Under the pieces are notes generated by a model that did not search any database, was not told where the DNA came from, and worked only from the letters and a program-made list of their open reading frames with translations. DNA of 19,057 bases, from the NCBI GenBank assembly GCA_045647525.1, contig JAZRMK010000009.1, positions 1 through 19,057 on the forward strand, read 5' to 3'. Shown piece after piece: positions 1 to 7,436 of this stretch. The position numbers and the translations under genes are program-made. The stretch is from UMGS172 sp045647525 (GTDB taxonomy: Bacteria; Bacillota; Clostridia; Oscillospirales; Acutalibacteraceae). Numbering within the stretch: position 1 is the stretch's first letter; every line of letters begins with the position of its first letter.

Positions 1-577
1 CCTGCTTGATAATATCTTCGGTAGGCTTAGTTTTATCACATTTGCCAACTGCGAGTGATGCTTCACTTCGTGTATATCCGAACTGAACAAGTGCGGCAAT
101 GGCATCGGCAGCTGAACCGTTGCCGATCGATTCACTGACCGCAACTACGTCATTACTGATTTCACCGACATCACCCGAAGAAATTTTATCTTTGAGTTCA
201 AGAACGATTCTTTGTGCTGACTTTGAGCCAACACCGCTCGCCTTGGAAATTGATTTTGAATCACCGCTTGCAATATACAGATACAACTGGTCAACAGTAA
301 ATTCGGAAAGAATGGCAACACCCAACTTCGGACCGACACCGTTTACTGAAATTATAAGTTTAAAGGCTTCTAATTCTTTCTCATCGTAAAAACCTATGAG
401 ATCCACTCCGTCTTGCTTAAAGTTCATATAGGTATAAACAAAAGCGTTATTACCCTTTGCCGGCAATGATGCAAGCGTCTTAGACGATGCTATAAATCTG
501 TAACCGACACCGCCGCACTCAATGACTGCGGAGATATGGTCGGCATAAAGTAATTTTCCGTTTAAAGAATAGATCAC
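1..577 (-). CDS. ruvA: Holliday junction branch migration protein RuvA (3' end cut by window)
   Basis: RuvA binds four-way Holliday junctions as a tetramer and loads the RuvB helicase for branch migration during recombination and repair. 192 codons are present; the gene runs off the left edge and probably lacks only about ten residues, since the family is near 200 aa. The protein begins MIYSLNGKLL. An N-terminal OB-fold covers roughly residues 1-65, two helix-hairpin-helix motifs lie near 71-90 (NGVGPKLG) and 106-125 (ASGVGSKSA), and the C-terminal RuvB-binding three-helix domain starts near 157. The start is a GTG at 577 preceded by GAGGTGA, which overlaps the ruvC stop, so the two genes are probably translationally coupled. 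ruvB is expected beyond the left edge but cannot be seen. Identification is secure. Confidence 0.95.
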   Translation of the reverse strand, partial: MIYSLNGKLLYADHISAVIECGGVGYRFIASSKTLASLPAKGNNAFVYTYMNFKQDGVDLIGFYDEKELEAFKLIISVNGVGPKLGVAILSEFTVDQLYLYIASGDSKSISKASGVGSKSAQRIVLELKDKISSGDVGEISNDVVAVSESIGNGSAADAIAALVQFGYTRSEASLAVGKCDKTKPTEDIIKQ

Positions 578-582
578 TTATA

Positions 583-1086
583 TCACCTCATTTTCAGATT
601 GAGCTTGCCGATCAATGAACCGGCAGAATGTGCGTGGCAGATAGCCAGAGCCAAAGCATCGGCTGTATCGTCAGGTTTTGGTACTTTTTCGAGATTTAAA
701 AGCATTCTGGTCATTTCCATGATCTGCTTTTTTTCTGCTCGGCCGTAACCTGTAACAGACTGTTTTACCTGCAAAGGTGTATATTCAAAAACCGGCACAC
801 CGTTTCTTTGGGCGGAAAGAACAATTACACCTCTTGCTTGCGCAACATCAATAGCAGTAGTTGTATTGGTGTTAAAAAAGAGCTTTTCAATAGACAAAGC
901 GTCAATTTTATATTCCTTAAAAAGCTCGGTCATACCTTCATAAATCAAATCAAGACGCTTTACAAACGGAAGGTCAGCAGGAGTTGTTATGGCGCCGTAT
1001 TTAACGGGTGTGAAACGGTTACCTTCATAGCGAACAATGCCGTATCCGACTATCGCATAGCCCGGGTCAATTCCTAAAATTATCAA
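583..1086 (-). CDS. ruvC: Crossover junction endodeoxyribonuclease RuvC
   Basis: RuvC is the dimeric resolvase that nicks Holliday junctions symmetrically together with RuvAB. At 167 aa it has the usual family length. Acidic metal-binding residues expected for the RNase H-like fold are present: D7 in GIDPG, E67 in SIEKLF, and D140/D143 in KPDDTADALA. The start is a TTG at 1086, eleven bases after a GGAGG; the GTG inside the Shine-Dalgarno stretch runs straight into a stop, so TTG is the only sensible start and gives the standard MIILGIDPG N-terminus. ruvC is first in the visible ruv operon and ruvA follows 5 nt after its stop. It is transcribed divergently from potA. Confidence 0.96.
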   Translation of the reverse strand: MIILGIDPGYAIVGYGIVRYEGNRFTPVKYGAITTPADLPFVKRLDLIYEGMTELFKEYKIDALSIEKLFFNTNTTTAIDVAQARGVIVLSAQRNGVPVFEYTPLQVKQSVTGYGRAEKKQIMEMTRMLLNLEKVPKPDDTADALALAICHAHSAGSLIGKLNLKMR

Positions 1087-1173
1087 GATTACGGCACCTC
1101 CGTTTAAACTGAATTCAAGGCAAGTTTGCTTGTATTTAAAACAAGCACTACTCCCCTATTTAACATTCACGAT

Positions 1174-1202
1174 ATTATAACATATTTACATTATAAAGGC
1201 AA
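1174..1202 (-). promoter_or_regulatory. Probable sigma-A promoter for ruvC-ruvA
   Basis: On the minus strand, TTGCCT (1197-1202), a 17-nt spacer, then a perfect TATAAT (1174-1179), about 90 nt before the ruvC TTG start. The same TTGCCT-17-TATAAT arrangement occurs before the LCP operon at 12860-12888. No SOS (LexA) box was recognised next to it. Confidence 0.6.
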
Positions 1203-1381
1203 TAGTTTTTAAGTAAAAGCGACTATATTTTTGAATCGAATTTCTTTAAATAATTTATTGAGAAAAATGAAGAACTTTTGAGCAAATCTGAATAATTTTA
1301 ATAAATTTTGTCGTTTTTGTAAGTTTTTGTAAGAAAACCGAATAATTTTGCGAAATTGGCAAGGTAATTTATCAAAAACTA
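1203..1381. other. AT-rich intergenic stretch between the divergent ruvC and potA promoters
   Basis: No gene is seen here. The stretch is strongly AT-rich. It holds a tandem pair of the 10-mer GTTTTTGTAA (1313-1322 and 1323-1332) and two copies of GAATAATTTT exactly 50 bp apart (1290-1299 and 1340-1349). These could be regulator sites or chance in AT-rich DNA. Confidence 0.5.
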
Positions 1382-1410
1382 TTGACATTCTTCTAAAAAA
1401 TTTATAATAT
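1382..1410 (+). promoter_or_regulatory. Probable sigma-A promoter of the potABCD operon
   Basis: TTGACA at 1382-1387 is a perfect -35. Downstream, TATAAT at 1403-1408 gives a 15-nt spacer, while the overlapping TAATAT at 1405-1410 gives the preferred 17 nt, so the exact -10 is ambiguous. Transcription should begin near 1415-1418, leaving an untranslated leader of about 170 nt before potA. Confidence 0.7.
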
Positions 1411-1455
1411 TACAATAATGCGTTTTTGCATCTGTGTTGAAGAAACATTATCAAA

Positions 1456-1582
1456 TTTAAGCCGTAGTTCGTCTGCTATGTCAAGTGATCTATGAAAACC
1501 TTTGCAAAGGGCTTAAAATGCGATAATGTCAAGTATCGCGCAGAGCCATTTTGGTTTTGTCGGTTTGACACCGCAAAGGGGG
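1456..1582 (+). promoter_or_regulatory. Structured 5' leader of potA, candidate RNA switch
   Basis: The leader contains an 8-bp stem TTTAAGCC (1456-1463) / GGCTTAAA (1510-1517); a hairpin GCGATA (1520-1525) / TATCGC (1534-1539) with an 8-nt loop; and a small hairpin CGGT (1561-1564) / ACCG (1570-1573) just before the Shine-Dalgarno AAAGGGGG (1575-1582). ATGTCAAGT occurs twice (1478-1486 and 1526-1534). CCTTTGC (1499-1505) could pair either with neighbouring GCAAAGG (1504-1510, as a short local hairpin) or with an identical GCAAAGG at 1573-1579 that contains part of the ribosome binding site. I do not recognise it as a known riboswitch class. The pairings are read directly; the regulatory role is inference. 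Confidence 0.4.
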
Positions 1583-1590
1583 ATGCTTAA

Positions 1591-2736
1591 ATGAGCGAAA
1601 ATATTATAGATTTAAAAGGTATCCGTATGTCGTTTGACGGAGAAACTGTGCTCGACGGAATCGACCTGTCTATTAAAGACGGCGAATTTGTCACATTTTT
1701 AGGCCCATCGGGTTGTGGTAAGACTACAACTTTGAGGATCATTGCCGGTTTTGAGTCACCTGACTGCGGAGATGTTTTTTTTGAGGGTAAAAGAATTAAC
1801 GCAGTACCCCCTCATAAAAGACATATAAATACTATTTTTCAGAGATATGCCCTGTTCCCTCATCTCAACGTTTACGATAATATCGCATTCGGTTTGAAGG
1901 TTAAAAAGGTACCCAAGGCACTTATTCCTGAAAAAATTGACGAAATGTTGACTCTTGTTAACTTAAAAGGTCTTGAAAAGCGTAGAATCGATACTCTTTC
2001 GGGCGGTCAGCAACAGCGTGTTGCCATTGCTCGTGCTATCATCAATCATCCGAAGGTTTTACTTTTGGATGAACCTCTTTCTGCGCTCGATTTGAAGTTG
2101 AGAAAGGATATGCAGGTTGAACTCAAAAATCTGCAAAAACGTACCGGTATCACCTTGATTTTCGTTACTCACGACCAGGAAGAAGCTCATTCTATGTCTG
2201 ATACCGTGGTTGTTATGGATAAGGGTAAGATTCAGCAAATAGGCACACCTGCTGACATTTACAATGAGCCGCAGAATGCTTTTGTAGCTGATTTTATAGG
2301 TGAAAGTAATATAATCGACGGCGTTATGAAGAAGGACTTTTTAGTGTCTATTAACGGACGTGACTTTGAATGTCTTGATGCAGGTTTTGAGTTAAATGAA
2401 AGTGTTGACGTTGTAATACGTCCGGAAGATGTTGACATCGTACCTCCCGTAAAAGGTATGCTTGAAGGCGTTGTCACTTCGGTTACTTTCTTGGGCGTTC
2501 ATTATGAGATAATCGTGGATATCAACGGTTTTAAATGGATGATTCAAACCACCGACAAACATGATGTTGACGAAACTGTCGGTCTTTACATAGAACCCGA
2601 TGCTATCCACATTATGAAGAAGTCTGAGTACTCAGGTATGTTCGGTGATTACAGTTCTTACAGTGAAGAACTTGACGAAATGAACGAAGAGGCTGCCGAG
2701 GCAGCAGCAGAAGCCGCCGCGGAGGAAGAAAGATGA
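1591..2736 (+). CDS. potA: Spermidine/putrescine ABC transporter ATP-binding protein PotA
   Basis: Cytoplasmic ATPase subunit of a polyamine importer, which drives uptake through PotB/PotC. In the 381 aa: Walker A GPSGCGKT (38-45), Q-loop glutamine at 84 (TIFQ), ABC signature LSGGQQQ (136-142), Walker B ending in D160-E161, and switch histidine H194 (VTHDQEEA). After about residue 235 comes a TOBE-type regulatory domain, as in PotA/MalK-like ATPases. The last ~20 residues are an unusual tail of mostly Glu and Ala, perhaps a flexible acidic extension. The ATG at 1591 follows a strong AAAGGGGG with an 8-nt gap. It is the first gene of potABCD, and its stop overlaps the potB start by 4 nt (ATGA). 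The polyamine assignment rests on ATPase similarity and on the PotB/C/D partners; a related opine or iron substrate is less likely. Confidence 0.93.
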   Translation: MSENIIDLKGIRMSFDGETVLDGIDLSIKDGEFVTFLGPSGCGKTTTLRIIAGFESPDCGDVFFEGKRINAVPPHKRHINTIFQRYALFPHLNVYDNIAFGLKVKKVPKALIPEKIDEMLTLVNLKGLEKRRIDTLSGGQQQRVAIARAIINHPKVLLLDEPLSALDLKLRKDMQVELKNLQKRTGITLIFVTHDQEEAHSMSDTVVVMDKGKIQQIGTPADIYNEPQNAFVADFIGESNIIDGVMKKDFLVSINGRDFECLDAGFELNESVDVVIRPEDVDIVPPVKGMLEGVVTSVTFLGVHYEIIVDINGFKWMIQTTDKHDVDETVGLYIEPDAIHIMKKSEYSGMFGDYSSYSEELDEMNEEAAEAAAEAAAEEER

Positions 2737-3572
2737 CCAAGGGCGGACGTTTTGTTTTGAATGCCCCCTATCTTTTGTGGGCAGCATTATTTATCATTAT
2801 TCCGTTGATTTTTGTTGGCTACTATGCCTTCACAACTGCCGACGGCTCATTTACATTCGTTAATATTGCGACCTTCTTTACCAGCGATACTTACACCGTT
2901 GTGTTTTGGAGGTCGATGATCTATGCAATTTGGGCAACCGTTATTTGTCTTCTTATTGCCTATCCTTTTGCATATTGGATGACCAAGCTCGGTGCGTCTA
3001 CCCAGAAGCTTCTTATGTTGCTTATTATGTTACCGCAGTTGATGAACCTTATTGTAAGAACATACTCATGGCAACAGATTTTGGAGCAGAATGGTCTTCT
3101 CAATAAATTATTAAACGTTTTGGGATTCGGCTCGGTTGAATTTTTAGGAAACGCGGCAGTTATCATTTTTGGTATGGTTTACAACTATCTTCCGTTTATG
3201 ATTCTGCCTATTTATTCTGTTATGTCAAAGGTCGATAATTCCCTTTTAGAAGCGTCAAGTGACCTTGGTTGCAATGCATTTTCAACCGTTAAAAAGGTTA
3301 TTTTCCCGTTGAGTTTGCCGGGTGTTTTGTCAGGTATTACAATGGTTTTTGTCCCTTGTGTAAGCACATTCTACATCTCGCGTCAATTCTCAAATGGTAA
3401 CATTAAAATGATCGGTGACGTCATTGAGGATAAATTTTATAAATCCAGTGTCCCGGATTACAATATCGGCGCAACAATATCGTTGGTTCTTATGATAATC
3501 ATTATCGTCAGCCTCGCAGTTGTTAACCGTTTTACCGATGATGACGGCGATAACGGAGGTATTGTGATATGA
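2733..3572 (+). CDS. potB: Spermidine/putrescine ABC transporter permease PotB
   Basis: Integral membrane subunit of the polyamine importer, 279 aa. Hydrophobic segments lie near residues 10-30, 64-83, 92-110, 141-163, 197-216 and 246-266, matching the six-helix topology of binding-protein-dependent permeases. The cytoplasmic EAA loop that docks on PotA is at about 173-198, with EASSDLGCNAFSTVKKV followed by FPLSLPG. The first helix follows a short cytoplasmic N-terminus. The ATG overlaps the potA stop (ATGA), and the TGA stop in turn overlaps the potC ATG, so translation is likely coupled. The protein ends in an acidic Asp-rich tail. Confidence 0.93.
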   Translation: MTKGGRFVLNAPYLLWAALFIIIPLIFVGYYAFTTADGSFTFVNIATFFTSDTYTVVFWRSMIYAIWATVICLLIAYPFAYWMTKLGASTQKLLMLLIMLPQLMNLIVRTYSWQQILEQNGLLNKLLNVLGFGSVEFLGNAAVIIFGMVYNYLPFMILPIYSVMSKVDNSLLEASSDLGCNAFSTVKKVIFPLSLPGVLSGITMVFVPCVSTFYISRQFSNGNIKMIGDVIEDKFYKSSVPDYNIGATISLVLMIIIIVSLAVVNRFTDDDGDNGGIVI

Positions 3573-4381
3573 AAGCAATAAGAGTTACTTTTATCTCCCT
3601 TATAATGTTGATTCTCTACGCACCTATACTTGTAATGATTGTTTTTTCGTTTAACTCGGCAAACAGTACCGCTGTTTTCCAAGGATTCTCACTTCGTTGG
3701 TACGAAAATCTATTCCGTTACGGAGAAGATCTGCTCGGTGCATTGCGTAATTCTTTGATTCTTGCCGTTTTGTCCTCGGTTATTGCTACTGTTCTTGGCA
3801 CAGTTACCGCCGTTGGAATCACAAAACTTCGCAAAAAATGGCATCAAAGCGCTGTTATGTCTGTCACAAACATCCCAATGATGAATCCCGAGGTTGTAAC
3901 CGGTATTTCAATGATGCTTATGTTCATTTTTATCGGCAGAATGCTGAATTTTGCAAATTCAGTTAATTTCTGGACAATCTTGATAGCACACATCACATTC
4001 TGCCTGCCGTATGTTATTCTCAATGTACTTCCCAAATTAAGACAAACTGATAAACATTTAACCGAAGCCGCGATGGATTTGGGTTGCTCGCCTTTCAAGG
4101 CGTTTTTTAAGGCAGTGCTCCCCTCTATCACCCCCGGAATCATTGTTGGATTCATTATGGCTTTTACAATGTCACTTGATGATTTTGTCATCAGTTATTT
4201 CACAAACGGTACTTACCAGACATTACCCCTGCTCATTTACTCGATGACAAGAAAGCCTATGAAGCCCGACGTTTACGCTCTTGAAAGCATTATGTTTATA
4301 GTAATATTTGTACTTATGATTTTGCTTAACGTCATACAGAGTGACGATGACAATAGAAAAGGAGCGCGTGGCAAGAAATGA
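3569..4381 (+). CDS. potC: Spermidine/putrescine ABC transporter permease PotC
   Basis: Second membrane subunit of the polyamine importer, 270 aa, pairing with PotB. The EAA loop is at about 166-191 (EAAMDLGCSPFKAFFKAV ... TPG). Hydrophobic helices are near 8-28, 62-84, 100-123, 134-153, 189-208 and 238-256. N-terminal features such as APILVMIVFSFNS and the following LRWYENLF are typical of PotC/YdcV-like permeases. The C-terminus is short and basic-acidic mixed. It starts within the potB stop codon and ends overlapping the potD start by 4 nt, so the operon is fully coupled. Confidence 0.93.
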   Translation: MKAIRVTFISLIMLILYAPILVMIVFSFNSANSTAVFQGFSLRWYENLFRYGEDLLGALRNSLILAVLSSVIATVLGTVTAVGITKLRKKWHQSAVMSVTNIPMMNPEVVTGISMMLMFIFIGRMLNFANSVNFWTILIAHITFCLPYVILNVLPKLRQTDKHLTEAAMDLGCSPFKAFFKAVLPSITPGIIVGFIMAFTMSLDDFVISYFTNGTYQTLPLLIYSMTRKPMKPDVYALESIMFIVIFVLMILLNVIQSDDDNRKGARGKK

Positions 4382-5487
4382 AGAAACTTATTTGCTTACT
4401 TATTGCCGTACTCCTCATCGTTGGACTCTTTATAATGACAACTTTTGGTTCTTCACACGTTGAACTGAAAAATCTTGAAGGCAAGTATTCACGTGAGTTT
4501 GCGGGCACAACGCTCAATGTGTTCAACTGGGGCGAATATATATCCGACGGTGGCGAAGGTTCACTTAACGTTATTGCAGCTTTTGAGGAATTGACCGGTA
4601 TAACTATCAACTACACGACCTACGAAAGCAACGAAGCCATGTAAGCAAAAATCAAGTCCGGTTCGGTTGGCTATGACATAATCATCCCTTCCGACTATAT
4701 GATCCATCGTATGAGAAACGAAGGAATGCTACGTGAACTTGATTATTCAAAGCTCAGTAATTACCACTATATCGATGAGCAGTATAAAGGCCAGTACTTT
4801 GATCCGGAAGATAAATATACTGTGCCGTATAGTGTTGGTATGGTTGGTCTTATTTACAATACAAAAGTGGTTGAAGGCACCCCTACCGGCTGGGAAATAA
4901 TGTGGGATGAACGTTATAAAGGACAGATTCTTACATTTAACAATTCACGAGATGCTTTTGCTATTGCTCAATTTGCTTTAGGAATCGACGTTAACACAAC
5001 AAATAAAGCCGACTGGGATAAGGCTGCAGAAAAACTGATGCAGCAAAATCCTTTGTTACAAGGTCGCGTAATGGATGAAGTGTTCAATAAAATGGAGGGC
5101 GGAAACGCCGCTATTGCCCCCTATTACGCCGGAGATTTCTTGACAATGAAGGAGTCGAATGAAGACTTGGCATTCATTTACCCTGAAGAAGGCACGAATA
5201 TTTTTATTGATTCTATTTGTGTTCCTAACACGACTCAGAACTTTGATGCAGCAATGATGTTTATCAACTTCCTTTTAGAGCCGCAGGTTGCTCTTGCAAA
5301 TGCTGAATACATCTGCTATGCATCACCCAACACATCGGTTGTAAACAATGACAACTATTCACTTAAAGGCAACCCTTATTTGTACCCTGAAAATATGGAC
5401 AAAATGAAGGTTGAATATTACCACGATCTTGATTCTGATACAAGAGCGTATTTTGAGGGATTGTGGCAAAAAGTAATTTTAAATTAA
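4378..5487 (+). pseudogene. potD: Spermidine/putrescine-binding protein PotD, interrupted by in-frame TAA at codon 89
   Basis: Extracellular solute-binding subunit (SBP family 1, PotD/PotF) that should deliver polyamine to PotBC. Read through, the frame gives 368 residues plus one internal stop. An N-terminal hydrophobic helix (about 5-24) is followed by TLNVFNWGEYISD, the first strand and ligand region typical of PotD. Codon 89 (4642-4644) is TAA in the context NEAM-stop-AKIKSG, where relatives usually have NEAMYAKIKSG, so a Tyr codon TAT or TAC to TAA single-base change is the simplest reading. The frame after it (KSGSVGYDIIIPSDYM and on) is intact to the TAA at 5485-5487, with no decay. 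It could be a real recent nonsense mutation, strain variation or a sequencing error. A restart at ATG 4699 would lack the first lobe segment. There is no lipobox cysteine after the signal-like helix. The last coding gene of the operon. Confidence 0.85.
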
Positions 5488-5518
5488 AAAAAGAAGGTGT
5501 TTTACACCTTCTTTTTTA
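5487..5518. terminator. Bidirectional intrinsic terminator between potD and glf
   Basis: Perfect 10-bp stem AAGAAGGTGT (5491-5500) / ACACCTTCTT (5504-5513) with a TTT loop, flanked by an A-run on the left and a T-run on the right. It therefore has a U-tract in both directions and can end the pot operon (plus) and the glycan operon (minus), which converge here. Confidence 0.9.
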
Positions 5519-5528
5519 TTTTACGTAT

Positions 5529-6629
5529 TTATTTTAAACTATCGCAAAGTGCAAGCGCTTCAGCAATAACTTTATCCATATCGTAATATTTATACTGACC
5601 TAAACGTCCGCCGAAAATGACATTATTTTCCTTTGATGAGAGCTGCTTATACTCTGCATAAAGACGGTTGTTTTTATCATCATTCAAAGGATAATACGGT
5701 TCATCGCCAACGTTCCATTTTTCGCTGTATTCACGGCTTATAACTGTTTTCGGTGTATTAGCCCACTCAAAATGTTTGTGCTCGATAATACGCGTATAGG
5801 GAGTTTCACGGTCAGTGAAATTCATAACCGCAACACCTTGGTAATCTGCAGTATCCATGACTTCTGTTTCAAATCTAACCGTTCGATATTCCAAAGCACC
5901 CAATTTATAGTTAAAATAAGCATCGGCAGGACCGGTATAAATGACCGTTTCGGCCAAGGAATCATAATAGTCCTTGTTTAACAAATAGTCAGTGTTCAAT
6001 TCCAAATCGACACCCTGCAACATAGAGCTTACCATAGCCGTATACCCGCCAATTGGTATGCCTTGATAGCGACTGTTGAAATAATTGTTGTCAAAGGTAA
6101 ATCTGACAGGAATTCGTTTAATAATAAACGGTGGTAATTCCTTGCAATCTCTACCCCATTGTTTCTCGGTATAACCCTTTATCAACTTTTTATAAATATC
6201 GGTACCCACCAGACTGATAGCCTGTTCTTCAAGATTCTTTGGAACAGAAATGTTAGCATTCACTCGTTGCGTTTTGATAATTTTTTCGGCTTCTTCTGCC
6301 GTCTTTACTCCCCACATCTGTGTAAAGGTGTTCATATTAAAAGGAAGGTTGTAAAGTTCGCCTTTGAAGTTTGCGATCGGTGAATTTACAAAATCGTTGA
6401 ACTTTGCAAATTTGTTAACATAGTTCCAAACGCGTTCATCATCGGTGTGGAAAATATGTGCGCCGTATATATGGACATTGATTTCTTCAATCGACTCGGT
6501 ATATGCGTTACCGGCAATATGATTTCTTTTTTCAACTACCAAAACATTTTTACCGTTTGAATGTAAAACATTTGCAACTGTTGCACCAAAAAGTCCTGCG
6601 CCAACTATTAGATAGTCATATTTTTTCAC
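5529..6629 (-). CDS. glf: UDP-galactopyranose mutase
   Basis: Flavoenzyme that interconverts UDP-galactopyranose and UDP-galactofuranose, supplying galactofuranose for surface glycans; cytoplasmic. 366 aa, the usual length. The FAD-binding fold begins at residue 6 with LIVGAGLFGA, then E33 in VVEKRNHIAGNAY, and the family signature YGAHIFHT near 55-62. Further family blocks include KGYTEKQWG, RIPVRFTFDNNYFNSRYQG and, at the C-terminus, FGGRLGQYKYYDMD. The start is a GTG at 6629 after AAAGGTAGGTG. Last gene of the seven-gene glycan operon, 31 nt after the glycosyltransferase; it ends just before the shared terminator. Its presence implies a galactofuranose-containing polymer, although no galactofuranosyltransferase is identifiable with certainty in the window. 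Confidence 0.95.
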   Translation of the reverse strand: MKKYDYLIVGAGLFGATVANVLHSNGKNVLVVEKRNHIAGNAYTESIEEINVHIYGAHIFHTDDERVWNYVNKFAKFNDFVNSPIANFKGELYNLPFNMNTFTQMWGVKTAEEAEKIIKTQRVNANISVPKNLEEQAISLVGTDIYKKLIKGYTEKQWGRDCKELPPFIIKRIPVRFTFDNNYFNSRYQGIPIGGYTAMVSSMLQGVDLELNTDYLLNKDYYDSLAETVIYTGPADAYFNYKLGALEYRTVRFETEVMDTADYQGVAVMNFTDRETPYTRIIEHKHFEWANTPKTVISREYSEKWNVGDEPYYPLNDDKNNRLYAEYKQLSSKENNVIFGGRLGQYKYYDMDKVIAEALALCDSLK

Positions 6630-6660
6630 CTTAGCACCTACCTTTAAGAACTACAATCAT

Positions 6661-7422
6661 TTAAAATCTCTTATATTTTTTGAGACCCATAACGCCCCAT
6701 CTAAACAGGTTATAAAAGCTCTTTAAAATGCCTAATTTAAGATATTCTCTGTAAAATTTATACTGTTTTCCAATGAGTTTTCGCTTATTTCCCGTAGTAG
6801 AGCCGGAGAAAACACGATATTTCGCTAAAATGTCCTGGTTGCCGTATGCAACACCTTCCAATTTTACGATATCAAGCCAATATGCATAATCGTCACGAAG
6901 ACTTTTCAACTCTTCCTTAAGATAAATCTTTCCGTGTTTTTCACAGTCGTAAAGACCTGAAAGGCACCCGATATAATTAGTTATCATCATATCCTTAACA
7001 GTGATTTTAGGCTTAGCACAGATTGTATCAAGAATCTCCTCGCTCGACTCGTTGATGCATTTGTACGAACAACATACACATACTGCGTTTTTTTCGTTCA
7101 TAAAGTTTATCTGACTCTCCAAGAACTGAGGCATCCACAGGTCATCAGCATCGAGTAAAGCGATGTATTGTCCATTAGCGTTTCTAATGCCGTTATTTCT
7201 TGCAGCAGCAGAGCCCTTATTTTCCTGCTGTAAAAGAATTATCCTGTTGTCTTTCTTGCAATATTCCCTAACTATTTCGGCAGAATTATCGTGCGAACCA
7301 TCGTCTATGACAATCATTTCCCAATTTGTATAATTCTGTGAAATGACAGATTCAATTGTTTCAGATATGTATTTTGCACCGTTATAGCACGGTGTGATAA
7401 TCGAAACAAGTCCTTTAACCAT
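6661..7422 (-). CDS. Family 2 glycosyltransferase
   Basis: GT-A fold transferase of family GT2, 253 aa, probably adding a sugar to a lipid-linked glycan on the cytoplasmic face. The N-terminus LVSIITPCYNGAKYI is typical. Nucleotide-binding DDGS is at 40-43 and the metal-binding DADD at 91-94 (ALLDADDLW). The C-terminal third (LGILKSFYNLFRWG) is basic and amphipathic and may associate with the membrane; no long transmembrane helix is seen. The ATG at 7422 is preceded by GAGG about 12 nt upstream, a loose spacing. It lies 14 nt after the sugar-transferase stop and 31 nt before glf. The acceptor and sugar cannot be read from sequence; neighbouring glf makes galactofuranose one possibility. Confidence 0.9.
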   Translation of the reverse strand: MVKGLVSIITPCYNGAKYISETIESVISQNYTNWEMIVIDDGSHDNSAEIVREYCKKDNRIILLQQENKGSAAARNNGIRNANGQYIALLDADDLWMPQFLESQINFMNEKNAVCVCCSYKCINESSEEILDTICAKPKITVKDMMITNYIGCLSGLYDCEKHGKIYLKEELKSLRDDYAYWLDIVKLEGVAYGNQDILAKYRVFSGSTTGNKRKLIGKQYKFYREYLKLGILKSFYNLFRWGVMGLKKYKRF

Positions 7423-7436
7423 AAATCGCTATAACC

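Noticed and set aside
99..389. Plus-strand open frame of 96 codons
   Set aside because: It is antisense to ruvA, whose frame shows clear RuvA motifs; no ribosome binding site or family resemblance.
3844..4191. Minus-strand open frame of 115 codons inside potC
   Set aside because: Antisense shadow of the PotC coding frame with no start signal.
4642..4644. TAA as a reassigned sense codon or programmed readthrough
   Set aside because: Many genes in the window end naturally at TAA, and no recoding hairpin or stimulating context was seen after the codon; mutation or error is simpler.
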